Assembly (NCBI GenBank): GCA_022844125.1
Contig: JALHMI010000011.1
Coordinates: 186,001 to 250,000, forward strand
Source of the DNA: Pirellulales bacterium
GTDB taxonomy: Bacteria; Planctomycetota; Planctomycetia; Pirellulales; PALSA-1355
DNA length: 64,000 nt
Direction of reading: 5' to 3'
Shown here: positions 9,240-16,803 of the stretch, in pieces
How positions within the stretch are numbered: position 1 is the stretch's first letter
How the letters are laid out: each line of letters opens with the position of its first letter
The notes under the pieces: generated by a model
Database searches by the model: none
Told to the model about the DNA's origin: nothing
Seen by the model: only the letters and a program-made list of their open reading frames with translations
Made by a program: the position numbers and the translations under genes

Positions 9240-10289
9240 TTACTTCACTTCCGCCGGCTCAAGCAGCCGCGCGAAGCGCTTCGCGCTGCGGTTCTTCCAG
9301 CCGCCCTTGTGATAGGCGTAGCCCGCGATCAGCGGCACGGCCAGCGTGGCTTCGCTGAACACCATTTGTTCGAATGCCGTGTCGACCTTGCCCCAGCTCG
9401 AAGCCTCCTTCAGCGTGCTGCTGCTCAGAGCTCCATCGCGCACGTCGGCCACGGTGATCTGCACCGCGTACTTGTGCATCGGGGCGTCTTCGCCCAGGAT
9501 CTCGGCCGCCACGACAATGTCCTGCGTGAAGTTCTTCGGCACGCCGCCGCCGATCATGAAGATGCCCGTGTTGGGGTTGGCGATCTTGATCTGCGTCAGC
9601 TCGTAAAAATCCTTCACGCTGTCGATCGCCACCTTCGGCTGATCGCCTCGGGCGTGCTGATGCGCGACCAGCCCGAAGCCGGCCGAGCAATCCGAGAACG
9701 CGGGGCAGAAGATCGGCACGTCTTCTTCATAGGCCGCCAGCACGATCGAGTCCTTGGTCTTGCCGTGCTCGGCCAGGTAGGCGCCCATTTCGCGGATGAA
9801 CTCGCGCGAGCTGTAGGCCCGGGGCGGGAGCGAGTCGGCGATGATCTTGGTCGTGTCGTCGCAAATCCGCAGTTCGTCCTCGTCGATCAGCGTGTCATAA
9901 ATCCGGTCGATCTTCAGGTCGCGGAGCTTGTCGTCGTCCAATCCCGCCTTGAGCCGCTCGTCGGCGATGTAGTGGCTGAAGCCCAGACCTTCAAAGAAGT
10001 CCTGGTCGACGATGTTGGCCCCCGTGCTCACAATGCAGTCGACCAGCCGGTTGCGCACCAGGTCGACGAACACCTGCTTGAGGCCCGAGCTGATCAGGCT
10101 GCCGGCCAGGCAAAGGATGATCCCGCAGTCCTGGTCCCGCAGCATCCGGTCGTAGATGTCGGCCGCCCGGGCCAGATCGCGGGCGGAAAAGGCCATGTGC
10201 TGCATTGCCTCGACCACCGGCACCACGTTGTGCTGCTTGATGTCGACGTGCTTGATCTTCTGCGAGAGCAATTGCTGCTTGGTGGACAT
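9240..10289 (-). CDS. Deoxyhypusine-synthase-like enzyme
   Basis: The protein is 349 residues from the ATG at 10289, which follows AAGGAA. It resembles the deoxyhypusine synthase fold, which uses NAD and spermidine: IILCLAGSLISSG, DCIVSTGANIVDQD, IFCPAFSDCS and MIGGGVPKNF are recognisable family blocks. The catalytic lysine of DHS is present in SSWGKV (about Lys301). Bacteria lack eIF5A, the DHS substrate. Bacterial members of this family are thought to act on small molecules, for example in homospermidine formation, so a polyamine product is likely. The frame extends to 10478, but that extension has no homology-like sequence. Confidence 0.85.
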   Translation of the reverse strand: MSTKQQLLSQKIKHVDIKQHNVVPVVEAMQHMAFSARDLARAADIYDRMLRDQDCGIILCLAGSLISSGLKQVFVDLVRNRLVDCIVSTGANIVDQDFFEGLGFSHYIADERLKAGLDDDKLRDLKIDRIYDTLIDEDELRICDDTTKIIADSLPPRAYSSREFIREMGAYLAEHGKTKDSIVLAAYEEDVPIFCPAFSDCSAGFGLVAHQHARGDQPKVAIDSVKDFYELTQIKIANPNTGIFMIGGGVPKNFTQDIVVAAEILGEDAPMHKYAVQITVADVRDGALSSSTLKEASSWGKVDTAFEQMVFSEATLAVPLIAGYAYHKGGWKNRSAKRFARLLEPAEVK

Positions 10290-10470
10290 GGACCGGGGTT
10301 CCTTACGACCAGTAGTGAGTTCGAAGCGCTCGGGAGCACGCCCGGGTAAGGCCATTCTGGTCCATTCCGCCGGGCAAACGGAAAATTGTAGCGCAAAAGG
10401 CCCGATTGAGAAAGGGTGCGCGGAGCGGGCGAAAGCCAGACAGGCCGAGAGCTCTGCATGCTTCGTCTTC

Positions 10471-10604
10471 AGCCCCACCAGGGGCGATCGTTAATAGCCG
10501 GGGGTGGAAACCCCCGGAAACGAAACCGTCACCCAGAACCATATTCCTCTTTGTCCGTAGCCCCGGAGGGGCGACACTTCTTCCTTTCGGCCTGGGCGGC
10601 CCTA
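10471..10604. repeat. Palindromic repeat family 1, two copies left of the RAYT gene
   Basis: The consensus is AGCCCCGGAGGGGCG, a short AT-rich link (GTTAATAGCC), then GGGGGTGGAAACCCCCGG. A near-complete copy lies at 10471-10517. A second partial copy (AGCCCCGGAGGGGCGAC followed by a diverged hairpin) lies at 10558-10604 and reaches the stop codon of the RAYT gene. Both point rightwards, opposite to the copies at 11080-11177. Confidence 0.8.
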
Positions 10605-11048
10605 CCCCCACACGTAGTTCTCATCCCACGAGATCTGATGCCGACGCAAAAGCTCCCGGAACTCGTCCTGAAACGACAGCTTCCGATGATGCTCTTCCTG
10701 CGCGGCCAGATACTCGCGAACGCTCTCCAAATTCGACTGGCTGACGCTGAAGGCTCCGTACCCATCCTGCCAACGAATGTCAGGACGACCTTCAGTGCGA
10801 AGCCAACTCGAGGAATTCGCCTTCATCAACCGCGCCATTTCGGAAGTGCTCATGGTTCGCGCGAGCGAGACGAGCAAGTGCACATGATCGGGCATGCCAC
10901 CCGCGGCAAGGAGTTCGCACTCATGATTGTTCGCGATGCCGCCGAAGTACGCGAACAAGCGAGGTTGAAAGTCGCGATCCATGCGCGGCTGGCGATTCTT
11001 CGTGCTGAACACGATGTGCAGATAGATCGCCGCGAACGATTGAGGCAT
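10602..11048 (-). CDS. REP-associated tyrosine transposase (RAYT, Y1/IS200-like)
   Basis: The protein is 148 residues, normal for the family. The HUH motif is PDHVHLL (His55, His57). The catalytic tyrosine is in EYLAAQEEHH (Tyr113, Gln117 and the trailing HH), and GYGAFSVSQSN is a typical RAYT/IS200 block. Such enzymes cut single-stranded DNA at REP palindromes and are usually single-copy, domesticated genes. It is framed by oppositely oriented family-1 palindromes (10471-10604 and 11080-11177), as expected for a RAYT acting on its own repeats. All catalytic residues are intact. Confidence 0.85.
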   Translation of the reverse strand: MPQSFAAIYLHIVFSTKNRQPRMDRDFQPRLFAYFGGIANNHECELLAAGGMPDHVHLLVSLARTMSTSEMARLMKANSSSWLRTEGRPDIRWQDGYGAFSVSQSNLESVREYLAAQEEHHRKLSFQDEFRELLRRHQISWDENYVWG

Positions 11049-11079
11049 GGTGTTGCCCCTTGGGAATTCAACGCAGTGC

Positions 11080-11177
11080 CGCCCCTCCGGGGCTCAAACA
11101 AAAAGACAACTAAGAGTATCGCCCCTCATCCCGGGGGTTTCCACCCCCGGCTATTAACTTCCGCCCCTCCGGGGCTA
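11080..11177. repeat. Palindromic repeat family 1, inverted copies right of the RAYT gene
   Basis: A short GC palindrome (GCCCCTCCGGGGCTC) at 11080-11094 is followed by a near-complete copy at 11121-11177, the reverse complement of the copy at 10471. With the left copies it frames the transposase as an inverted-repeat unit of about 700 bases. Confidence 0.8.
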
Positions 11178-11252
11178 AAAGCACGTCGATTCACTTCCGA
11201 ACGGCAGGAATGGCGACTCACTCTGGCGATCGGTATGCTCGTCACGCGCAAC

Positions 11253-11289
11253 AAAAAAACCACGGCCACCTGACTCGGTGACCGTGGTT
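11253..11289 (-). terminator. Rho-independent terminator of glgP
   Basis: On the minus strand a 13-base stem (AACCACGGTCACC with GGTGGCCGTGGTT, one mismatch) around a 6-base loop runs into seven T residues. It lies 35 bases after the glgP stop codon, the right place and orientation. Confidence 0.8.
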
Positions 11290-11323
11290 CTTGAATTTCA
11301 AAGTCAAGCGCCGCGGCTAGAAA

Positions 11324-13522
11324 CTACCGCAGGCTCATATCGCAGCTCACGCCGCCGGCGGCCGGCAGGTAGGCGCTCTTGGTGTAGTCCATCACCATGC
11401 GGTGAGCACTGAACCGCCAGGCCAGCGAGCCGATCGAGTTCATCATCATCTGGATCCAGCCGCGCGGCAGACCGTCCACGTCACGTTCGTAGAACAGCGG
11501 CACCACTTGCTTCTCGAGCACCTGGAACAGCGACTCGGCGTCGCGCTCGTCGGTGATCTGATCCGAGACGTGCGTCGTGCCCGTGCCGATCGCAAACCCG
11601 TTCGAGCCGTCGTAGGCTTCCGCCCACCAACCGTCCAGCACCGAGCAATTCAACCCGCCGTTGAGCACCGCCTTCTGACCGCTGGTGCCCGAGGCTTCCA
11701 GCGGACGGCGCGGGTTGTTCAGCCACACGTCGACACCCTGGATCAGGTGCCGGCAGACGTTGATGTCATAGTCTTCCAGATACACGACCCGGTTGGCGAA
11801 CCGCTCGTCGTGCCGCAGGTTCGCAATCTTCTTGATGAGCTGCTTGCCCGGCTCGTCGGCCGGATGGGCCTTGCCGGCCACCACGATCTGCACCGGGCGA
11901 TCTTCGTCGTTCACCAGGGCGTTCAAGCGCTCCATGTCGCTCATGAACAGGTCGGCACGCTTGTAGGTCGCAAACCGGCGAGCGAAACCGATCGTCAGAA
12001 TGTTCGGATCGAACAGGTTCCGCGCGGCTTCCACCACGGCGTCGCTCTCTCCGCGGCGGCGGCATTGCCGGCTCACGCGGCGACGTACAAACGCCAACAG
12101 CAGGTTCTTGAGCGCGTAGTGAACTTCCCACAGTTCGCCCGGGTCGACCTGGTGAATGCCTTTCCAGGCTTCATGTTCGCCCATCCGCTGCAGCCAGCCA
12201 GCCGGGAAGTTACGTTCGTAAAGCTGAAGCATTTGCCACGCCAGCCAGCTCGGCACGTGCACGCCGTTGGTGATGTGGCCGATCGGAATCTCTTCTTCGA
12301 CGCGCCACGGCCACAGGTGAGCCCACATCCGGCGCGAGACATAACCGTGCAGGCAGCTCACGGCGTTGGCCCGCCGCGAGAGCTTGAGCGCGATCACCGT
12401 CATGCAGAAGCTTTCGCCTTCGTTGTGCGGCTCGACTCGGCCCAGGCCCATCAACTGTTCGTAGCTGATCTTCAGCTCGTCGCGCAAGGGCCCCAGATGC
12501 TCTTCGATCAATCCGCCGTCGAAGCGGTCGTGACCGGCGGGCACCGGAGTGTGCGTGGTGAATACGGTGTGCTGAGCCACGTCGCGCAGTGCGCTGTCGA
12601 AGCTCATCCCGTCGTTCGACATTCGTTCGCGAATCGCTTCCAACGTGGCGAACGCGCTGTGACCTTCGTTCAGGTGATAACAGCCCGGCGAGATACCCAG
12701 CGCCGCGAGCGCTTTCACGCCCCCCACGCCCAGCACCAGTTCCTGCCGAATTCGCGTGCGATGGTCGCCACCGTACAGCCGGCTGGTGAGTTCGCGATCC
12801 TCGGGGCTGTTCCCCTCGACGTCGCAGTCGAGCAGGTACAGCTTCACGCGGCCCACGTGCATCAGCCAGACCTTGGCGTGCAACTCGCCCGTGCGCGTTT
12901 CGATTGTGACGTTGACTTGCTTGCCATCAGTGCCGATGGCCGGTTCCATGGGCACGTTCTCGACCTTCGTGTCGAGATACTCCTCGCGCTGATAGGCGTC
13001 GAGGTCCAGGTGCTGCTTGAAATAACCCTGGTCATAGAACAGGCCGATCGCGATCAGCGGCACGCCCAGGCCGCTCGCGCTTTTAATATGGTCGCCCGAG
13101 AGCACGCCGAGACCGCCGGAGTAGATCGGCACCGATTCGTGAATGCCGAACTCGGCCGAGAAGTAAGCCACCGGCTTGCCGCCGAGCACGCCCGCATGGG
13201 TGCGACCCCAGGTGTGCGTGTTGGCCATGTATTCTTTGAGCCGGCGATAGGCGTAGTTGATACGGCTATAGAGCACCAGCTCCGCGGCGCGCATCTCCAA
13301 TCGCTCGGGCGTGAATTCGCTCAGCAGCGCGATCGGGTTATGATCCAGCTGTCGCCAGCGAATCGGATCCAGATCGCGGAAGAGATTGATGACTTCCGGA
13401 TGCCACGTCCACCACAAGTTGCGAGCAAGCGCGACGCACTTGTCGTACAACGTTTGCGGCGATAGCTCGGAGAGCGACAATTTATGCGAAGCTTGTGACG
13501 GCGCGGCTTCGGTGTGACTCAT
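11324..13522 (-). CDS. glgP: Alpha-glucan (glycogen) phosphorylase, GT35
   Basis: The protein is 732 residues, matching the shorter 'alpha-glucan family phosphorylase' class. It releases glucose-1-phosphate from glycogen or maltodextrin in the cytoplasm using pyridoxal phosphate. Recognisable blocks include YFSAEFGIHESVPIYSGGLG near the N-terminus, HLNEGHSAFATLE, VFTTHTPVPAGHDRF, and the cofactor-lysine region EASGTSGQKAVLNGG (Lys about 617) followed by VLDGWWAEAYDG. GGAGG precedes the ATG at 13522, a TATAAT box lies just upstream and a clear terminator follows, so it is probably monocistronic. A GH15 glucoamylase-type gene near 62.7 kb could act in the same glycogen metabolism. Confidence 0.92.
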   Translation of the reverse strand: MSHTEAAPSQASHKLSLSELSPQTLYDKCVALARNLWWTWHPEVINLFRDLDPIRWRQLDHNPIALLSEFTPERLEMRAAELVLYSRINYAYRRLKEYMANTHTWGRTHAGVLGGKPVAYFSAEFGIHESVPIYSGGLGVLSGDHIKSASGLGVPLIAIGLFYDQGYFKQHLDLDAYQREEYLDTKVENVPMEPAIGTDGKQVNVTIETRTGELHAKVWLMHVGRVKLYLLDCDVEGNSPEDRELTSRLYGGDHRTRIRQELVLGVGGVKALAALGISPGCYHLNEGHSAFATLEAIRERMSNDGMSFDSALRDVAQHTVFTTHTPVPAGHDRFDGGLIEEHLGPLRDELKISYEQLMGLGRVEPHNEGESFCMTVIALKLSRRANAVSCLHGYVSRRMWAHLWPWRVEEEIPIGHITNGVHVPSWLAWQMLQLYERNFPAGWLQRMGEHEAWKGIHQVDPGELWEVHYALKNLLLAFVRRRVSRQCRRRGESDAVVEAARNLFDPNILTIGFARRFATYKRADLFMSDMERLNALVNDEDRPVQIVVAGKAHPADEPGKQLIKKIANLRHDERFANRVVYLEDYDINVCRHLIQGVDVWLNNPRRPLEASGTSGQKAVLNGGLNCSVLDGWWAEAYDGSNGFAIGTGTTHVSDQITDERDAESLFQVLEKQVVPLFYERDVDGLPRGWIQMMMNSIGSLAWRFSAHRMVMDYTKSAYLPAAGGVSCDMSLR

Positions 13523-13558
13523 CTAATGCAATCCTCCAGACAGCAAAAAAAGCGCCGA

Positions 13559-13564
13559 ATTATA
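13559..13564 (-). promoter_or_regulatory. Candidate -10 box for glgP
   Basis: A perfect TATAAT on the minus strand lies 37 bases before the glgP ATG. The -35 region is not recognisable, so this is a partial promoter call. Confidence 0.35.
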
Positions 13565-13758
13565 GCGATGTGGCAAATGTGGAGCGACCCCACAATGTAC
13601 CGTCCGCCACAGTCATCGTGCCGCCTAGAAGTTGCCCGACCTCAGCCACTTCACTAGAGTTAACTGTAGGTCATGCTCTGCGGGATTATAAGAGGCGGCG
13701 AGCGTGGCTGTCGATTCCCTTTTCTCCTCACGCGGCAAACTTCAGCGGACGACGCTCC

Positions 13759-14838
13759 ATGACGGCCTCTACTACTATCGTCTCGCCGCTGGACCCCGCT
13801 CTCGACCAACTGGCCGCGCGTTTGGCCGAATTGGCCCCCGCCATCGACCAGGACGACCACTGGCCGGCCGAACAGCTTCGGGCTTGCGGCCGCTCCGGGG
13901 TATTCGAGTGGTTCATGCCGCGCTCATGGGGCGGCCAGGAGTGGAGCGACGCCGACATCGTCCGCGTCTACTTGCGGCTCAGCGCAGCCTGCCTCACCAC
14001 CACGTTCATTATCACCCAGCGGACCGGCGCCTGCCAGCGCATTGCCGGCAGCACGAACGACGCTCTCAAAGAGCGGCTGCTCCCCGACCTGGTTTCCGGC
14101 CGCAGCTTTGCCACGGTCGGCATCTCGCACCTCACGACCAGCCGCCGGCACCTGGCCAAGCCAGTGCTCCGCGCCACGCCGGACGGCGACGGTTTCATCC
14201 TCGACGGCTTCTCCCCCTGGGTCACCGGCGCGCCACACGCGAGCATCGTCGTGACCGGCGCCACGCTCGAAGATGGCCAGCAAATTCTCGTCGCGCTGCC
14301 CACCGACTTGCCCGGCGTAACGACTCCAACGCCGCCCAAGCTCGTCGGCCTCACGGCCAGCGCCACGGGTCCGGTCGAAATTGATAAAGTTCGTCTTGGC
14401 CCCGAGTGGCTGCTTGCCGGTCCGGCTCACGACGTGATGCGATCCGGCGTCGGCGCAGGCACCGGCGGCCTGCAAACTTCGACGCTCGCGATCGGCCTGG
14501 CCGGCGCGGCGATCGACTTTCTCGAGCACGAATCGCTCGCGCGGCCAGTTCTGGCGAGCCCTGCTGCGGAGCTGCGTCACGAACACACCGAACTCGCGGA
14601 CAGTCTTCTGCAGCTTGCCGGCGGCGTGCAAGTTTGCACGAACGACACGCTCCGCGCCGCCGCCAACAGCATCGCGCTCCGCGCCTCGCAGGCCGCGCTT
14701 TCGGCCGCCAAAGGCACCGGCTACGTCGTCGGCCATCCGGCCGGCCGCTGGTGCCGCGAGGCTCTGTTCTTCCTCGTTTGGAGCTGCCCCGAAGGCGTGA
14801 TGAGCGCCAACCTCTGCGAGCTGGCGGGGATTGAGTAG
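13759..14838 (+). CDS. Acyl-CoA dehydrogenase family protein
   Basis: The protein is 359 residues, slightly short for the usual 380-400. The family N-terminal helical region is visible (AARLAELAPAIDQDDHWPAEQLRACG, then VFEWFMPRSWGGQEWS). A middle beta-domain follows (FATVGISHLTT; DGDGFILDGFSPWVTGAPHA), then a C-terminal helical bundle (GLAGAAIDFLEHESLARPVL). I could not place the catalytic glutamate with confidence, so the protein may act on a non-CoA substrate like the flavin monooxygenase-type relatives. The ATG at 13759 begins the homology-like part; the open frame runs upstream to 13495 across the glgP promoter, which argues against a longer protein. It is divergent from glgP. Confidence 0.75.
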   Translation: MTASTTIVSPLDPALDQLAARLAELAPAIDQDDHWPAEQLRACGRSGVFEWFMPRSWGGQEWSDADIVRVYLRLSAACLTTTFIITQRTGACQRIAGSTNDALKERLLPDLVSGRSFATVGISHLTTSRRHLAKPVLRATPDGDGFILDGFSPWVTGAPHASIVVTGATLEDGQQILVALPTDLPGVTTPTPPKLVGLTASATGPVEIDKVRLGPEWLLAGPAHDVMRSGVGAGTGGLQTSTLAIGLAGAAIDFLEHESLARPVLASPAAELRHEHTELADSLLQLAGGVQVCTNDTLRAAANSIALRASQAALSAAKGTGYVVGHPAGRWCREALFFLVWSCPEGVMSANLCELAGIE

Positions 14839-14851
14839 CGGGGCAATTCCG

Positions 14852-15023
14852 CAGCCCGGGAGGGGCGATCGTTAATAGCCGCGGGTGGGAATTACCGGTC
14901 CAAGGCTTGGGTGCCACAGGTGCTGCGCAGCAGTCACCTGTGCACGTTTTCCACCGAGAAGAGCCCGTGCTGCCACTGCCAGAAGAGCACAGGTGAGCCG
15001 GCACGCGGCCACCTGTGGCACCC
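14852..15023. repeat. Degenerate family-1 repeat plus a composite inverted repeat
   Basis: A decayed family-1 copy (AGCCCGGGAGGGGCGATCGT, then a broken second hairpin) occupies 14852-14896. Next is an element with 14-base perfect inverted ends (GGGTGCCACAGGTG at 14909-14922, its complement at 15010-15023) and an inner inverted pair (TCACCTGTGC at 14934 and its complement at 14987). It fills most of the 381-base gap before cysC. Confidence 0.75.
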
Positions 15024-15219
15024 GATCCGTACGACACGCTCGAATCTCAGCCAGGAGATCGCTAATGGCGTAGCCCGCCGTCGCTAAATGAATCGCATGC
15101 TCCGCCCGCTGCCAAGCACCTCCCCTTTGCGCCCCGCACCCCGCTCGGCTATCATTGCGGTTTCGCATAATCCGCAAAACACCCGCAATTCAAAGAGTTT
15201 CAAAGGAGCACCCCAGCCC

Positions 15220-15873
15220 ATGGCGAACGACACCAACGTACACTGGCACGAGCACAGCGTCAGCCGCAGCGAGCGCGAAGAACTCAACGGCCACAAGGGC
15301 TGCGTCATTTGGTTCACCGGCCTCAGTGCCTGCGGCAAGAGCACCGTCTCGAACCTGGTGGACCACAAGCTTCACAAGCGTGGCATCCGTAGCTACGTGC
15401 TCGACGGCGACAACGTCCGCCACGGCCTGAATGCCGGCCCCGGCATGCTCAAGGAACGTCACGGCGAAGAGTACGCCAAGCGGTTCGGCCTCGGCTTTTC
15501 GGCCCAGGATCGCGAAGAGAACATCCGCCGCATCGGCGCCGTCGCCAAGCTGTTCGCCGAAGCGGGCACCGTCACCCTGACCGCCTTCATCAGCCCCTAT
15601 CGCCGCGATCGCGACGCCGTCCGGGCTTCCATGGGCGAAGGCGACTTCATCGAGATCTTCGTCGACGCTCCAATCGAGATCTGCGAAGCCCGCGACCCGA
15701 AGGGCCTCTACAAGAAGGCCCGCGCTGGCGAGCTGAAGGGCTTCACCGGCATCGACGATCCGTACGAGGCTCCGGCCAAGCCGGAACTGGTGCTGGATGC
15801 AGGCAAGAAAGACGCCGAGACGCTGGCCGACGAGGTAATCGCCTACCTCGTGAAGAGCGGCAAGATCAAATAG
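15220..15873 (+). CDS. cysC: Adenylylsulfate (APS) kinase
   Basis: The protein is 217 residues. APS kinase phosphorylates adenosine-5'-phosphosulfate to PAPS in sulfate activation. The P-loop is GLSACGKS (34-41), followed by LDGDNVRHGLN (61-71), REENIRRIGAVAKLFAEAG, and the C-terminal GIDDPYEAPAKPEL block. About 17 extra residues (NAGPGMLKERHGEEYAKRFG) lie after the DGDNVRHGLN motif where the common form reads straight into the GFS segment. AAAGGAG at 15202-15208 fixes the start. Neither cysD/cysN nor a PAPS reductase is adjacent, so PAPS may feed sulfation rather than assimilation; this is inference. Confidence 0.92.
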   Translation: MANDTNVHWHEHSVSRSEREELNGHKGCVIWFTGLSACGKSTVSNLVDHKLHKRGIRSYVLDGDNVRHGLNAGPGMLKERHGEEYAKRFGLGFSAQDREENIRRIGAVAKLFAEAGTVTLTAFISPYRRDRDAVRASMGEGDFIEIFVDAPIEICEARDPKGLYKKARAGELKGFTGIDDPYEAPAKPELVLDAGKKDAETLADEVIAYLVKSGKIK

Positions 15874-16229
15874 CGTGCCCGCTGGGGCCTGACCCCTTTC
15901 GCGCGGACGTCTCGATCTGGAGTGGCAATGCTAGCTGCCGCGAGTGCGCTCACAAAGCGCACTCGCGGCGGTTGTTCAAACAAGGCCGAATGTGGTTGAC
16001 ATTCAAGCCTGATGCCTTACATTGAAACTTCGTGGTTAGCCGGCAGCGGCTGGCGCGCTCACGCTCCCCACAGTTCTCGATTCGGGGGGAGTGTATCTGC
16101 CGGAAAGAGGACAGGATAGTCGCTCTCCGACAGGACTGGGCCCCCATAAAACAGGGACTCAGACCGTGCGCGCTCTGGCAGCGCTGCATTGTTAAATTGG
16201 TTCGTGGTCCAAGGAGGGAGGCAGCATCC
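15874..16229. other. Intergenic region
   Basis: A short hairpin-like pair (GCCGCGAGTGCGCT at 15933 with its near-complement AGCGCACTCGCGGC at 15957) lies 60 bases after cysC and could end its transcript, though no T-run is obvious. Nothing else was recognised before the strong ribosome site of the BON gene. Confidence 0.4.
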
Positions 16230-16448
16230 ATGCCTGTTCTCGCGGCAAAAGATGTTCTGGCCAAAGCCCAATTGGCACTCTCCGAAAGCACGGTCTACGC
16301 GCTTCGCGAGCTCGTCATCCGCTCGGAAGGCGATACGCTCGTTCTCGTCGGCCAGGTGAGCAGCTTCTACCACAAACAGCTCGCCCAGGAACTGGTCCGC
16401 CAGCACGCCGAAGGCCTCGAAGTCGTCAACACGATCCACGTGTTGTAG
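16230..16448 (+). CDS. Small BON-domain protein
   Basis: The protein is 72 residues from the ATG at 16230, preceded by an unusually strong ribosome site (AAGGAGGGAGG, 16211-16221). It fits a single BON domain: a helix (AQLALSESTVYALRELVI), strand and turn (EGDTLVLVGQVSSFYHKQLAQEL), and an ending strand (LEVVNTIHVL). BON domains bind phospholipid or other hydrophobic ligands. There is no signal peptide, so it is probably cytoplasmic. The frame extends upstream to 16032, but without homology-like sequence. Confidence 0.75.
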   Translation: MPVLAAKDVLAKAQLALSESTVYALRELVIRSEGDTLVLVGQVSSFYHKQLAQELVRQHAEGLEVVNTIHVL

Positions 16449-16457
16449 TCGGCTCCG

Positions 16458-16530
16458 CCACCCGCCCGATGTGCCACCCGCCCGATGTGCCAGCCGCCCG
16501 ATGTGCCAGCCGCCCGATGTGCCAGCAGCG
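16458..16530. repeat. 16-base tandem repeat, four copies and a partial fifth
   Basis: Units of CCAGCCGCCCGATGTG (first two copies CCACCCGCCCGATGTG) run head to tail from 16458 to 16521, then a partial unit. It starts 10 bases after the BON stop codon. Confidence 0.85.
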
Positions 16531-16646
16531 GAGTAGCCGTCCGCTCGTGAGCGGTCCGTTATGCTTCATGCCTCGCGGCCGCAGGCCGGCAACATGGCAG
16601 CCCCGGGCATTCGTCCAGGGTACCGATCGCGCTCCCTGTGATATCC

Positions 16647-16704
16647 AGCCCCGTCGGGGCGAAACATTGTTCCCCGCGAAAATGGTTCCGCCCCCTCAGG
16701 GCTC
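16647..16704. repeat. Degenerate family-1 palindrome pair
   Basis: AGCCCCGTCGGGGCG (16647) and an inverted GCCCCCTCAGGGCTC (16690) are decayed family-1 heads facing each other. The rest of the 355-base gap 16449-16803 shows only the tandem repeat above. Confidence 0.55.
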
Positions 16705-16803
16705 AAAATGCGAATCACGCGGAGCTTCACGGGGCGGTGCCCCGTGCTGGCATGTTGCACGCCTTCGGCGTAGCGTCGCTTCCGCGGTTGGCAGCGCCGC
16801 ATC

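Noticed and set aside
11402-13465. 687-residue plus-strand frame opposite glgP
   Set aside because: The minus strand encodes a complete phosphorylase with catalytic motifs; the plus frame is a composition artefact of high GC and strong codon bias.
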